Assembly: GCF_022919155.1 (NCBI RefSeq)
Contig: NZ_CP095045.1
Location: 2,542,001 to 2,606,000, forward strand
Length of the DNA: 64,000 bases
Origin: Leucobacter allii
Lineage (GTDB): Bacteria > Actinomycetota > Actinomycetes > Actinomycetales > Microbacteriaceae
Direction: 5' to 3'
The notes beneath the pieces were generated by a model that was given only the letters and a program-made list of their open reading frames with translations, had not been told where the DNA came from and made no database searches. This document shows, in pieces, positions 26,299 through 35,788 of the stretch; the stretch's first letter is position 1, and every line of letters begins with the position of its first letter. Position numbers and translations under genes: made by a program.

Positions 26299-27159
26299 AT
26301 GACCACCACGAACACGTTCCTCCTCGGCGGCGACATGCCGGTGAACCGGATCGGATTCGGCGCGATGCGCCTATCCGCGACCGGCTTCACCGGCCCCGCC
26401 CGCGACCCCGAGACCGGCAAGGCCGTGCTACGGCGCGCACTCGAGCTCGGCGTCAATCACATCGACACCGCCACCATCTACCGCAGCCACGACGGCACCG
26501 TCACCGCCAACGGGCTCATCCGCGACGCACTCGCGCCCTACCCGGACGACCTCGTCATCGCCACCAAGGTCGGCCCGTGGGAGCATCCCGACGGTCGGAT
26601 CGAGCAAACCGACGACCCCGCCGCACTCCGTCCGGCGATCGAAGCCAACCTCGCCGGTCTGGGCCTGGAGCGCCTCGACTTGGTCTACCTGCGCGTCGGG
26701 CAGATGGAACCCCCGCACGGCCAGTCCATCGCCGTCCAGTTCGAGGTCCTCGCACAGATGCGCGAGGAGGGCCTCATCCGCCACCTCGGGCTGAGCAACG
26801 TCGACACCGACCACCTCGCCGAAGCACAGCGCATCGCCCCCGTCGCTGCCGTGCAGAACCAGTTCCACGCCGGCAAGCGCGACGACGCCGAGCTCCTCGC
26901 CGCCTGCCAGGACCAGGGCATCGGATTCGTGCCGTTCTTCCCCCTCGGCGGCGGCATGACCGACCTGCGTGCTGGCGCACTCCAGCGCGTCGCCGACCGA
27001 CATGAGGCCAGCGTCCACCAGATCGCTCTGGCCTGGCTTCTCGCCGCCTCACCGGTGACGCTCCTCATCCCCGGCACCGGTTCCGTCGAACACCTCGAGG
27101 AGAACATCGCCGCAGGCGCAATCGTGCTGTCCGACGACGACCTCGCAGAGCTGGCCTGA
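26299..27159 (+). CDS. Aldo/keto reductase
   Basis: 286 aa TIM-barrel reductase. The catalytic Asp and Tyr lie in DTATIYRSH and the Lys in VIATKVG. The position of the usual His reads LVYLRVG, as in the AKR subgroup annotated as oxidoreductases of unknown substrate. C-terminal cofactor motif LIPGTGSVEHLEEN. It would reduce aldehydes or ketones with NADPH. It starts 13 bp after the NAD(P)-binding gene, and its stop is 2 bp before DUF2316. Confidence 0.92.
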   Translation: MTTTNTFLLGGDMPVNRIGFGAMRLSATGFTGPARDPETGKAVLRRALELGVNHIDTATIYRSHDGTVTANGLIRDALAPYPDDLVIATKVGPWEHPDGRIEQTDDPAALRPAIEANLAGLGLERLDLVYLRVGQMEPPHGQSIAVQFEVLAQMREEGLIRHLGLSNVDTDHLAEAQRIAPVAAVQNQFHAGKRDDAELLAACQDQGIGFVPFFPLGGGMTDLRAGALQRVADRHEASVHQIALAWLLAASPVTLLIPGTGSVEHLEENIAAGAIVLSDDDLAELA

Positions 27160-27161
27160 CC

Positions 27162-27497
27162 ATGTCCCTGAATATCTTCCAACGCCGAGCCGTCACCAAG
27201 ACGCTCCTGTCCGACCTCGACCGATCCGGCCTCACCCGCGACGAGGTAGCAGCCGACCTGCGCATCACCACGGACCAGCTCGACAAGGCGATCCGCATGG
27301 CAGCCGGCGGCGACCCGACCCACATCTGGCTGGTCCGCGACTACCTGCACCAGGCCGTCATCGACGCGGGTGGCGAACCGACGGAGCACACCGTCCTCAC
27401 CGAGGCATCCCGCGCCAAGGCACGTCAATGGTTCACGATGACCATCCCACCCCGGCACGACTTCAGCGCCGTAGCCGCCCGAGGAGAAGCACGATGA
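27162..27497 (+). CDS. DUF2316 family protein
   Basis: 111 aa. It starts MSLNIFQRRAVTKTLLSDLD and has a helical, HTH-like middle (GLTRDEVAADLRITTDQLDK) followed by THIWLVRDYLHQ, the pattern of DUF2316. These small proteins are commonly found beside SDR or AKR genes and TetR regulators; the function is unknown. It overlaps the next SDR by 4 bp, so it is co-translated. Confidence 0.82.
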   Translation: MSLNIFQRRAVTKTLLSDLDRSGLTRDEVAADLRITTDQLDKAIRMAAGGDPTHIWLVRDYLHQAVIDAGGEPTEHTVLTEASRAKARQWFTMTIPPRHDFSAVAARGEAR

Positions 27498-28408
27498 ACG
27501 ACCATGCGGTGTCCGCCTACAGAACGATCGTGATGACCGGGGCCACCAACGGCATCGGAGCCGCCGCCATCGAGCGCCTCGCCCGCCAGCCCGGCACCAG
27601 AGTGATCGTCGGCGCCCGCGGCACCGGGCGGACATTGCCAGCCGGCGTCGAGGTGCTGGCCCTCGACCTCGCCTCGCTCGATAGTGTCCGCGCCTTCGCC
27701 GATGCGGTTGTCGCGGAACTGGATGACGCACCGATCGACGCCCTAATCCTCAACGCCGGCACCCAAGCCTCCGACCAGAAGGGCCGCACCTCCGATGGAT
27801 TCGAGACCACCTTCGGCGTCAACCATCTCGCTCACTACCTTCTCGCTAGGCTCCTCGCACCCCGCGTCGCCGACAATGGCCGTCTCATTCTGACCACGAG
27901 CGATACCCACGATCCCGCGGTAACACCGCTCGGGCCGAAGTCGCTCGATCCTGCTGCACTGGCCCATCCCACCGGCGGAGGGTTCGGCTCGGGCATGCGC
28001 GCATACGCAGCTTCCAAGCTGTGCAACCTACTCACCGCCCGCTCCTTCGCCGACGCCCCCGAGCTGGCCAAGCGCAACATCACCGTCATAGCTTTCAACC
28101 CAGGCTTCACTGTCGGCACCAACCTCGGCGGACGCAGCCCGCGCACCCAGCGCATCTTCGCAGCGCTCGTGGTTCCGATTTTCAGCATCGTCGGTCGGTT
28201 CAAACCCGAGTTCAGCGCCGGCAAGCCAGAGCGCGCAGGCGAAGTCCTCGCAGGCCTAGCGACCGGGACGGTGACTCCACCACCTGGGAAGGTGTACGCC
28301 TCCATCGTCCGCGGCGAGTTGACCTATCCCTCGCCGTCAGCGCTCGCGCTCGACGATGCTCAGCGCGACGGCCTCTGGGAGAAGAGCGCAGAGATGGTTG
28401 GAGTGTAG
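27494..28408 (+). CDS. Short-chain dehydrogenase/reductase
   Basis: 304 aa. NAD(P) motif TGATNGIG, LNAGTQ, catalytic Ser region TTSDTHDP and intact Y-x3-K in AYAASKLCN. This contrasts with the SDR at 20539, which lacks the Tyr. The length and C-terminal extension fit protochlorophyllide-reductase/retinol-dehydrogenase-like SDRs. Last gene of the TetR-2 operon 25659-28408. Confidence 0.9.
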   Translation: MNDHAVSAYRTIVMTGATNGIGAAAIERLARQPGTRVIVGARGTGRTLPAGVEVLALDLASLDSVRAFADAVVAELDDAPIDALILNAGTQASDQKGRTSDGFETTFGVNHLAHYLLARLLAPRVADNGRLILTTSDTHDPAVTPLGPKSLDPAALAHPTGGGFGSGMRAYAASKLCNLLTARSFADAPELAKRNITVIAFNPGFTVGTNLGGRSPRTQRIFAALVVPIFSIVGRFKPEFSAGKPERAGEVLAGLATGTVTPPPGKVYASIVRGELTYPSPSALALDDAQRDGLWEKSAEMVGV

Positions 28409-28574
28409 CTCGATACCGTCGGGCGACGACATGCAGGAAACGATCGCATGCGCATCCTTCACCGGGGGAACCGAGAGCACCCCGCGACAAGTCGCAGGGT
28501 CGGTTACCACTCACGCGCATCCTCACATCGGGCTGCCGAGCCTACCTCCCACCGCGGCTGAGGCTCGAAGTGCC

Positions 28575-29477
28575 ATGACAGTGTTGTCCACCCAAGGACT
28601 CTTTGGCGATCTCGGGTTGCCCCTACGTGTCATCGACGCAACCGCGGTCGCGCCTTCCGGATCAGTGACGGCTGAGGCCGTCAAAGTGGTATTTACGGTA
28701 TCCGGTTGGGCTGAAATCAGGACCGCCGAAGACGTCTCGGTCATATCTCCCGGAACGATACTCATGATCCCGGCAAATCTCGAGTGTTTGGGGTTTCCCA
28801 CCGGACATGCGCGAACGGTCACTTTCTACATTGACCGCGACTACGTTGCCGACCAGGTGCGATGGCTCACGTCTGCTCATCCTATGGTGCATCAGCTGAA
28901 GCGGTCGCTCGCTGACGATGCAGGGTTGCAGTGTCTTCAGGTGCCGCCGTCTGCAATGCATCACTTGACGCCATCGCTAGCGCGACTCGCTCACATCGAA
29001 CCAGACGCGCAGAGTGAGTTCGCCAAGCTGTCGTTGGCTTCAGAAATCCTAGGCACCGTCGAGAGATTCGTCGGATTCTCGGAGCGAGGCCTCGCGACAG
29101 ACACGATCTCGATTCGACCGCGAAGGGAAGTGGCGTGCGCAATCGACCTTATGCGATCACGTGTCGATCATGCATGGCGGTGCGAAGAGTTGGCCAGAGC
29201 GGTTTCGTTGTCGACATCACAACTCAACCGCGTCTTTCGCGTGCACACCGGCCTCTCGCCAGCGGCGTACTTGACCCGGCTCAGGGTCGACAGGATGGCC
29301 GAGCTCCTGATGAGCACGGACCTGGGAGTGTCAGAAGTAGCCCGGGAAGTCGGCTGGATGAATGCGACTGTGGCGTCCAGGTGCTTCAAGAGAAGGTACG
29401 GGGCGAGCCCTCGCGAGTTCGCTGCGTTCTCGCGCAGGCAAACAACTACGATTTCCCCACCCCTGCAAGAGGCATAG
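28575..29477 (+). CDS. AraC-family transcriptional regulator
   Basis: 300 aa from ATG 28575; an upstream in-frame ATG at 28431 would add 48 low-complexity residues. The N-terminal half is a cupin-like sensor (WAEIRTAEDVSVISPGTILM). The C-terminal 100 residues carry two HTHs, CEELARAVSLSTSQLNRVFR and LGVSEVAREVGWMN, with the AraC signature CFKRRYGASPREF. No operator is recognisable. It lies 166 bp after the redox operon on the same strand and may respond to the same class of compounds. Confidence 0.88.
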   Translation: MTVLSTQGLFGDLGLPLRVIDATAVAPSGSVTAEAVKVVFTVSGWAEIRTAEDVSVISPGTILMIPANLECLGFPTGHARTVTFYIDRDYVADQVRWLTSAHPMVHQLKRSLADDAGLQCLQVPPSAMHHLTPSLARLAHIEPDAQSEFAKLSLASEILGTVERFVGFSERGLATDTISIRPRREVACAIDLMRSRVDHAWRCEELARAVSLSTSQLNRVFRVHTGLSPAAYLTRLRVDRMAELLMSTDLGVSEVAREVGWMNATVASRCFKRRYGASPREFAAFSRRQTTTISPPLQEA

Positions 29478-29754
29478 AACTCGAGCACGAGCGCCGGCTG
29501 AACAGGGCGGACCATACTCGTCGATTGCCGATCGCGTGGACCAGCTTGCGGGCCCCGGGAAGAGACCGGCACCGCCGCGCCGGCCCGAGGAACGTCCGTC
29601 CTCCCTTGAGGTCCGCGGCTTGAGATTCGCATGCCCGGGTTTCGGACGGGTGCTGGTCTGAGACCGAGCTCGCACACGGTCAATACCCGCACCTGCCAGG
29701 TGCCGACGCCGCCCCGATCCGCGGACGGCGCGGCTACCACCCGGGAGGTCGCTC
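29478..29754. other. Intergenic region between AraC regulator and methyltransferase
   Basis: 277 bp without a convincing gene. Probably the junction between the metabolic cargo and the element's maintenance module. Confidence 0.35.
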
Positions 29755-30849
29755 GTGTCCGATCCAACGCCTCAGCTCTCTACCCCCGCCCCGGCGCCGG
29801 CCATCGAGAGGCTGGGCGCGCAGGTCTATGAGGCAGACGCGGTCTCCCTCCTCCCGGCCCTCGAGCCGGAGTCGGCGGACTCGCTGATCACCGACCCTCC
29901 CTACGGGCTCGGTTTCAATGGCAACGCCTGGGACGGGGTCGCGGGCTTCCGGGAGTCCCTCCCCGATCTGGACACCACCGGGATGGACCCCGCGGAGGTG
30001 TTCGAACAGTGGTGCACTGCATGGTCGTCCGGGGCACTGCAGGTGCTGCGACCCGGTGCATACATTGCGGTGTTCGGCGGGACACGCACTTGGCATCGCA
30101 TGGTGCGCGGGGTGGAACGTGCAGGGTTCGAGATCCGGGACCAGATCGCATGGCTGCACTCAACCGGGATGCCCAAGAGCATGGACATCTCCTACGCGAT
30201 CGACAAGCATCACGGCGTGCGACGCCCGGACCGGCTCGTGCACAGCAGCGACCACGATGGCATCCTCGGCGCGACCCGTGCGGTCGCCGATCACGGCACC
30301 CCGGTCACCGATGACGCGATCCGCTGGGCGGGCTGGGGCACGGCGATGCGACCGGCCTTCGAACCGATCCTCATTGCCCGCAAACCGTCGCCGGCCACCA
30401 CGGTCGCTACGGTCCTTCAGCACGGCACGGGCGCACTGAACATCGACGACGCGCGTTTCGGGAACGGGAAATGGCCGACCAACGTGGCTCTGGACCCCGG
30501 GCAGGCGGACGCGCTAGATGCGCTGACGGGAACATGGGACGCCGACGAGCCGGTCTCCAAACGGTTCCCGATCTTCCGGTTCGAAGCGAAACCTGACCGG
30601 GAGGAGAGGCCCCGCGCATTCGGCGTCTCCCACGCCACGGTAAAGCCGGTGGCGCTGATGAGGTGGCTGATCACGCTGCTGACCCCGCCAGGTGGCTTGA
30701 TCCTCGAGCCGTTCTCCGGGTCGGGCAGCACCATTGAGGCCGCCGTCCGGGCCGGATTCCAGGTCGTGGCGATCGAACGCGACGGCTCCTACCTGCCGCT
30801 GATCGAGTCCCGGCTCGACCGGGTCGAAGACGAACGGCAGGCCTGTTGA
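29755..30849 (+). CDS. DNA methyltransferase, N6-adenine/N4-cytosine (DPPY)
   Basis: 364 aa. Motif IV ITDPPYGLGFNG is near the N-terminus and the SAM-binding motif LEPFSGSGSTIEAA near the C-terminus: a beta-class amino-methyltransferase. No restriction endonuclease is adjacent, so it is an orphan enzyme of the kind carried by phages and conjugative elements, perhaps for anti-restriction. GTG start with GGGAGG upstream. The target site is unknown. Confidence 0.9.
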   Translation: MSDPTPQLSTPAPAPAIERLGAQVYEADAVSLLPALEPESADSLITDPPYGLGFNGNAWDGVAGFRESLPDLDTTGMDPAEVFEQWCTAWSSGALQVLRPGAYIAVFGGTRTWHRMVRGVERAGFEIRDQIAWLHSTGMPKSMDISYAIDKHHGVRRPDRLVHSSDHDGILGATRAVADHGTPVTDDAIRWAGWGTAMRPAFEPILIARKPSPATTVATVLQHGTGALNIDDARFGNGKWPTNVALDPGQADALDALTGTWDADEPVSKRFPIFRFEAKPDREERPRAFGVSHATVKPVALMRWLITLLTPPGGLILEPFSGSGSTIEAAVRAGFQVVAIERDGSYLPLIESRLDRVEDERQAC

Positions 30850-30978
30850 GAACGCTCCGGAAGGAAGCGACCATCAACAAGCCCTGACCGCGCCTACGGC
30901 ATGAAGCGGTAATGACCGTACCTGTCAGGTAGGCGCCCGAGCCACCGCTGGGCGCGACCTGCTTGAAGGAGAACGACG

Positions 30979-32403
30979 ATGCTCGACATGCCTACCGCGG
31001 ACGACGACGATCTCGTGCAGACGTACCGCGTCGGGGTCGATTTCAGCGTGGCCGCGCACGACATGCAAGAGGCCCGCGCCCTGCTGGAACGCACGCTGGA
31101 GCAGGAAGACTCCGATGGGTGGCCGTTCATCACCGGCGACCGTTCGCCCGACGCTGCGGAGAGCCAGGTGCTGGGGGTAGCGGACTGGCAGCCGGTGCCA
31201 CCCCGCCCATCACAGGCAGCACTGGTGCAGGAGCGGTACCCCGGGCTCGTCAACGATGTCGCGCTCGTCGAGGGACTCATCGCTTTGCTGCGCGCCGACG
31301 GTCGTGAGGGCGGCGGCCTGCTGCCGGAGCAGACCCGGGAACGGATCCAGCAGACCCTGGATGCTGTGAACCCGGCGGTCATGGTGATGGATCCCGAACG
31401 TCAGGAGCAGCTGGTGTTCGAGGGCTATGCCCGTGAGGCGTGCGAGCACCTCGCTGAGGGCGTCTATCGCGGTTTCGACCCTGACGACCGGGAGTACGCA
31501 GTCGTCGTGGCTCCATCCGAGATCACCCCATTTGGCCGCATGTCCGCAGCGATCCCCGCGGACCGCCGGGATGCGCGTGCACTGGATGAAGTCTCCCGAC
31601 TGCTGCGAGATCACAACCGCGAGCAGTCACTCACGGACCTGGTGCGCCTGATCAGCCGACGGGTGAACACCACCGGGCGGGACGGTTTCCCCTCGTGGGT
31701 ACCACTGGAAGGTGATCCCGTACCGGCGCCACTGCCTTCTCGCGCGTATATCGGCGTGATCGTCTGGTCGGATATCGAGGGCCAGGATCCGACGGTGATC
31801 GCCGACGCGAACGCAACGGCGATGACCCGACGGCTGGCCACGGTGCTGCACGAGACCCTCTCCGATCGGAACGCGTTCGCCGGCGCGACCGAGTTCCTCG
31901 AAACCCACCGCTCCCCAGACGGATGGAAGGGACCGGAGGACGTCGTCGCATGGCTGGATGACCTTCGCGCCGCGACCCCGTACCCGGCGTTCTGGTACGA
32001 GCAGATCGGCATCGGCAACGCCCCGGAGTCGGCGGCGGAAAGCCGGGAGCCGGCCACCGCGCGGCCGGCAGCGGTGCCAGAGGGCAAGCTCTGGACCTAC
32101 CAGGTACCGGTGGAGTTCGACGTGTCCGCCCGCACCCTGGGTGAGGCACGTGAGCTGGTGGATGAGGCGCTCGTCGGCGACGCGCTGCCGGCCGCGCCCG
32201 CCATGGTCCAGCAGTGTCAGCGGGTACGCGCCGACGGTGACGTGTTCGGCGTCCTCGGCTGGCATCCCCCCACCGGCTCCACCACGGCCAGGACGGATGC
32301 GATCAGCCAGGTGCTGCGGCAGCGCGAGACCGACATCAGCCTCGCCGACAACGACCGGCCCTCGCATCGCCGCGGGCACGAGTGGCCGGGGCCCGCTGCC
32401 TGA
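30979..32403 (+). CDS. Conjugative-element protein of unknown function with an internally repeated domain
   Basis: 474 aa, strongly acidic, no signal peptide. The N-terminal YRVGVDFSVAAHDMQEARAL and the C-terminal YQVPVEFDVSARTLGEAREL are clearly related, each followed by a Trp-Pro 'GW/DW.P' segment, so a small alpha/beta domain is duplicated at the two ends. The next gene starts with a related copy (VRVIVDVDAVTSEDALATVG). No catalytic motif recognised. Shine-Dalgarno GAAGGAG 8 bp before ATG. Confidence 0.65.
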   Translation: MLDMPTADDDDLVQTYRVGVDFSVAAHDMQEARALLERTLEQEDSDGWPFITGDRSPDAAESQVLGVADWQPVPPRPSQAALVQERYPGLVNDVALVEGLIALLRADGREGGGLLPEQTRERIQQTLDAVNPAVMVMDPERQEQLVFEGYAREACEHLAEGVYRGFDPDDREYAVVVAPSEITPFGRMSAAIPADRRDARALDEVSRLLRDHNREQSLTDLVRLISRRVNTTGRDGFPSWVPLEGDPVPAPLPSRAYIGVIVWSDIEGQDPTVIADANATAMTRRLATVLHETLSDRNAFAGATEFLETHRSPDGWKGPEDVVAWLDDLRAATPYPAFWYEQIGIGNAPESAAESREPATARPAAVPEGKLWTYQVPVEFDVSARTLGEARELVDEALVGDALPAAPAMVQQCQRVRADGDVFGVLGWHPPTGSTTARTDAISQVLRQRETDISLADNDRPSHRRGHEWPGPAA

Positions 32404-32559
32404 ACGTGACGACCTTGCTGTGACGCGCAGATCGTCCACTGATCGCCGCACGTTCATCCGGACTCCTCGCATACCCGGCGCAGTCGGCTGTAGGGACGAG
32501 GCGAGGGCCCGGCCATACCTGTGTGCAGGAACCCCCTGGCCTGATCGAAGGAGGAACTG

Positions 32560-33837
32560 ATGGCCGAACATTCAAGCGCTGACGGCACCGGGCGGACTCG
32601 ACGCGTCCGCGTGATCGTCGATGTCGACGCCGTCACGAGCGAGGACGCCCTGGCGACAGTCGGAGCTGCGCTGCGCAGGGCGTTTACCGCAGACGGCCGG
32701 GACGCCGAGGATGAGGGGCGCGATCGTGTGCGTGCCTGGTCGTTCGGTGAGGACCTTCCGGACGCATGGGAGCCTTTGCTGGACTCTGGGATCCCGGAGA
32801 TTGTGGCGGAGATGTTCCCGCCCGAACCTCTCCAGGACCAGTTCCGCCTGCCGCACGGCGAGCCTGATGCCGACGCCTTCTACGAGGCGCACGACCAGTG
32901 GCGCGACGAATGTCTGTCCCTGGCCGTGGGAGCATCCCATCTGCCGAAGCTTCTGACGGAGCTCGAGAACACCCAGAGGGTGCGCGACGGCCTGCTGGAC
33001 GTCATGGAACGCCACGTACTGTCGCCACGCCCCGACCCTCTGCACTTCTACGACGCGATCACCGATGCTGTGGACGAGACCGTGTTCCGCAACGCGGAGC
33101 GCGTCTGGCAGCAAGAGGCCCTGACCACGCTGCTGATGCAGAACGAGGCCCTCGAACAGCTGGTGCGTGACGGCGGTCCACGGACGCAGTACCTGCCGGC
33201 CCAGTTCCATCAGGAGTGGATCCCGGCGGACCTGCTGGCGGTGACGACACTGCGGGAGCTGCTCGAGCAGCCGACGGCAGTCACGGGCCGGCTTCTCGGG
33301 CGGGAGCAGAGACAGGAGCTGGCGGCCATGCTGTTCGCCGCAGACCCGGAGGTGAGCATCGCCGACCCGGACTCGCCCGATGGGATGCCGATCTACGAGG
33401 GCCAGGCCTCGGAAGCGCACCGGTGGATCATCCCGGGCGTCTACCAGGCGACCGGCACGGACGGGCAGGGGGAGTTCCGGGTCGTCGTCGGTCGCAGCCC
33501 GGTCGGGAACACGGCAACCGCGTCGGCGGCGTTCCCACCCGCCGAGCACGACAGCACGGTGTTGAACCAGATCGCGCGCGTCCTGGAAGAGGCCGCGCAG
33601 GCCGATTCGGACCACGACTTCAACTATGTGCTCCCCGATACGGCTCTGCGTCGGGTGGTGGAGCGGATCGACACGCTGGTCGCGGCTACCGGCCGGACCG
33701 CAGGAGATGGTGGAGCATTGATCGAACGCGGCGCCCTGCTCAGCGACCTGCTCGCCCAGCGTGCGCAGTCCTTGCACCCGGACGAGAACCGCCGCCAGGG
33801 GCGGGATCAGCCCGGAGACACCGACCTCTTTCGCTGA
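32560..33837 (+). CDS. Conjugative-element protein of unknown function, related N-terminal domain
   Basis: 425 aa, acidic and helical. It opens with RVRVIVDVDAVTSEDALATV, like both ends of the preceding protein. The middle includes ELENTQRVRDGLLDVMERHV and a region ending in IERGALLSDLLAQRAQSLHP. Cytoplasmic by appearance. Function unknown. The paired arrangement with the 474-aa protein suggests they work together, perhaps as structural or regulatory partners in element maintenance. Confidence 0.62.
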   Translation: MAEHSSADGTGRTRRVRVIVDVDAVTSEDALATVGAALRRAFTADGRDAEDEGRDRVRAWSFGEDLPDAWEPLLDSGIPEIVAEMFPPEPLQDQFRLPHGEPDADAFYEAHDQWRDECLSLAVGASHLPKLLTELENTQRVRDGLLDVMERHVLSPRPDPLHFYDAITDAVDETVFRNAERVWQQEALTTLLMQNEALEQLVRDGGPRTQYLPAQFHQEWIPADLLAVTTLRELLEQPTAVTGRLLGREQRQELAAMLFAADPEVSIADPDSPDGMPIYEGQASEAHRWIIPGVYQATGTDGQGEFRVVVGRSPVGNTATASAAFPPAEHDSTVLNQIARVLEEAAQADSDHDFNYVLPDTALRRVVERIDTLVAATGRTAGDGGALIERGALLSDLLAQRAQSLHPDENRRQGRDQPGDTDLFR

Positions 33838-34103
33838 CGACTCGGTCCCGCGCCCGTCGGGCGCGATCTGCATCGTTTCGCGCATCGTTGCGACGGTGCC
33901 GCGCACGTTCGCACCCCAGGGGTTGTTCTCGCCTCGCGAAGACCGCTAATGGGTAGGACACCGGTTCCCCGCGGGAGGCCCGCCTCTCGCGACCGCAGAC
34001 GTCCCACCCCCGGTGGAGCGTCGTCGTGCCGCACCTTCCGGTCGCAGACCCGGACCCGCCTCGCATCGGTCGGGTCCGGGGCTGCGCGTGAGGGAGGTGA
34101 GCG
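33838..34103. other. Leader of the primase gene with a 10-bp stem hairpin
   Basis: 266 bp. CCCGGACCCG (34049-34058) and CGGGTCCGGG (34071-34080) form a perfect stem with a 12-nt loop, followed by GGGAGGTGAGCG and the primase ATG. It could be a terminator for the preceding unit, an RNA control element or part of a replication origin. Confidence 0.45.
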
Positions 34104-34988
34104 ATGATCGACAGGCAACTGGCACTGATGCCGTTCGCCCAGGTGGCCGACATGCCCCTGGCCGAGGCGGCCTTGACCTATGCCCGCGCCGGGTTCGCGG
34201 TGTTCCCCTGCTGGCCGGGCAGCAAAGACACCGCGACCAGGCATGGCTTCTATGACGCCACCACCGATCTGGACCGCGTGGGTTTCTGGTGGCGGCGCGA
34301 CCCCGACGCGAATATCGGCCTGCGCACCGGGCTGCGCGTGGACGTGCTGGACATCGACGCCCACGCCACCGGCACCGGCTATCCGATGTTGCAGGCCCTG
34401 CGTCGCTCCGGGCTCATCGACCAGTGGGCGCACGCCGTGCGCTCGCCCTCGGGCGGTCTGCACCTGTACTACCCGGCCGATCCGGGCCGGCCGCAACGCT
34501 CCTGGTCGCGCGGAACCTCGCACGTCGACCTGCGGGCCGGCGGGGGCTACATCATCACCGTCCCCTCCCGGATCACCATCGACGGCGCCGCCCGCGCCTA
34601 TCGGCCCGTCGGTGCCGCGCGAGCGGATGCGGCTCCGATCGACGGAGACCGGATCCGGGATCTGCTGACCCCGCAGCGTCCGCCGGCACCACCGCGACCG
34701 GTGCCCCTGGATGCGTCCGAGCGGGTCGACCGGCTCCGCGTCTGGCTGTCCCGAGCGCAGGAGGGGAACCGCAACGCGTCGCTGTTCTGGGCGGCCTGCA
34801 GGATGGTCGAGCTCGGCGCGTCCGAGTCCGACACCTTGAACCAGCTCTCGGCGGCGGCGGAGAGTACGGGGCTGGAGGAACGCGAGATCCTCGCGACCGT
34901 CCGCTCCGCCCACCGTACCGGCACCAGCCAGCCGCCTTCCGGCCCCAGAGGGCCGGGACCCCGTGGCGTGACCGGATGGGGCCGATGA
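34104..34988 (+). CDS. Bifunctional DNA primase/polymerase (prim-pol domain)
   Basis: 294 aa. The N-terminal half is a typical prim-pol domain: FAVFPCWPGSKDTATRHGFY, NIGLRTG, VLDIDAH, SPSGGLHLYY and GGGYIITVPS, with the acidic pair DID as the metal site. The C-terminal part (EGNRNASLFWAACRMVELG) is a small helical region common to mobile-element primases. It would prime replication of the excised circular element. The next gene overlaps by 4 bp. Confidence 0.9.
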   Translation: MIDRQLALMPFAQVADMPLAEAALTYARAGFAVFPCWPGSKDTATRHGFYDATTDLDRVGFWWRRDPDANIGLRTGLRVDVLDIDAHATGTGYPMLQALRRSGLIDQWAHAVRSPSGGLHLYYPADPGRPQRSWSRGTSHVDLRAGGGYIITVPSRITIDGAARAYRPVGAARADAAPIDGDRIRDLLTPQRPPAPPRPVPLDASERVDRLRVWLSRAQEGNRNASLFWAACRMVELGASESDTLNQLSAAAESTGLEEREILATVRSAHRTGTSQPPSGPRGPGPRGVTGWGR

Positions 34989-35788
34989 TGACCGCGGCAC
35001 CGGCGGGAAGGCGGGGCGGGGTCTCGCGCGGCGTGATCGCCGCCGCGGTCACCGGCACGTTCGCGCTGGCTCTGGGCGCGTTCCTGCTCTCGTTCGGCGC
35101 CTTGCAGGATCTCGCCCGCCTTGCGGGCGTCCCGGACGGGCAGGCGTGGTTGTGGCCGCTGATCGTCGACGGCGTGATCCTGCAGGCGACGATCTCGGTG
35201 GTGGCACTGCGCGATGCCGACACGAGCGCGCGCCGGTTCGCGTGGATGCTGCTGGCCGCCGGAACCGGTGTGTCGGTCGCCGCGAACATCACCCATGCGA
35301 TTCTCACCGCCGACGAACGATTCCCCGCTGTGGTGGCCGCCCTCGTCGCGTCGGTGCCGCCTCTGGTGCTGGTCGCGATGACGCATCTGACCGTCGAGCT
35401 CATCCGCAACGCCGCCCCCAAACTCTCCACGCCACCGGCCACTCCAGGACAGGGACTGGTCGTCGAAGCGCAGCAGCTGCCCGCGCCCGACCGACCCGCG
35501 TTGGAAGCGCCCGGCGAGAACGCAGAAACCGACGACGAGCCGGAGCCCGAAGCCCAGGCCCGGACCGAGGACCAACCAGGGACGGCCACGAGGTCGCCCT
35601 CGCGTCAGGGACGGGAGGCCAACCGTCGTGAAGCGGCCCGTCTGGCCGCGCAAGGACTGTCCTACCGGGAGATCGCGCGCCGACACGGCGTGCATCCGAC
35701 GACCGTCGCGCGCTGGCTGAACGCACCTGACAGTCCCCACCAGTCACCAGAAGGGAACGATCATGAGCCCGACACCGACCAGCCCTGA
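34985..35788 (+). CDS. DUF2637 (Spd-like) membrane protein with C-terminal HTH
   Basis: 267 aa. About four hydrophobic segments in the first 130 residues (VIAAAVTGTFALALGAFLLS, LWPLIVDGVILQATISVVAL, a third ending in NITHAIL, then VVAALVASVPPLVLVAMTHL) match DUF2637/Spd spread proteins of actinobacterial plasmids and AICEs. A Pro/Glu-rich linker leads to an HTH (LAAQGLSYREIARRHGVHPT). The fusion suggests a membrane-tethered DNA-binding protein, useful for positioning element DNA at the mating junction. Overlaps the primase by 4 bp and the next gene by 26 bp. Confidence 0.85.
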   Translation: MMTAAPAGRRGGVSRGVIAAAVTGTFALALGAFLLSFGALQDLARLAGVPDGQAWLWPLIVDGVILQATISVVALRDADTSARRFAWMLLAAGTGVSVAANITHAILTADERFPAVVAALVASVPPLVLVAMTHLTVELIRNAAPKLSTPPATPGQGLVVEAQQLPAPDRPALEAPGENAETDDEPEPEAQARTEDQPGTATRSPSRQGREANRREAARLAAQGLSYREIARRHGVHPTTVARWLNAPDSPHQSPEGNDHEPDTDQP

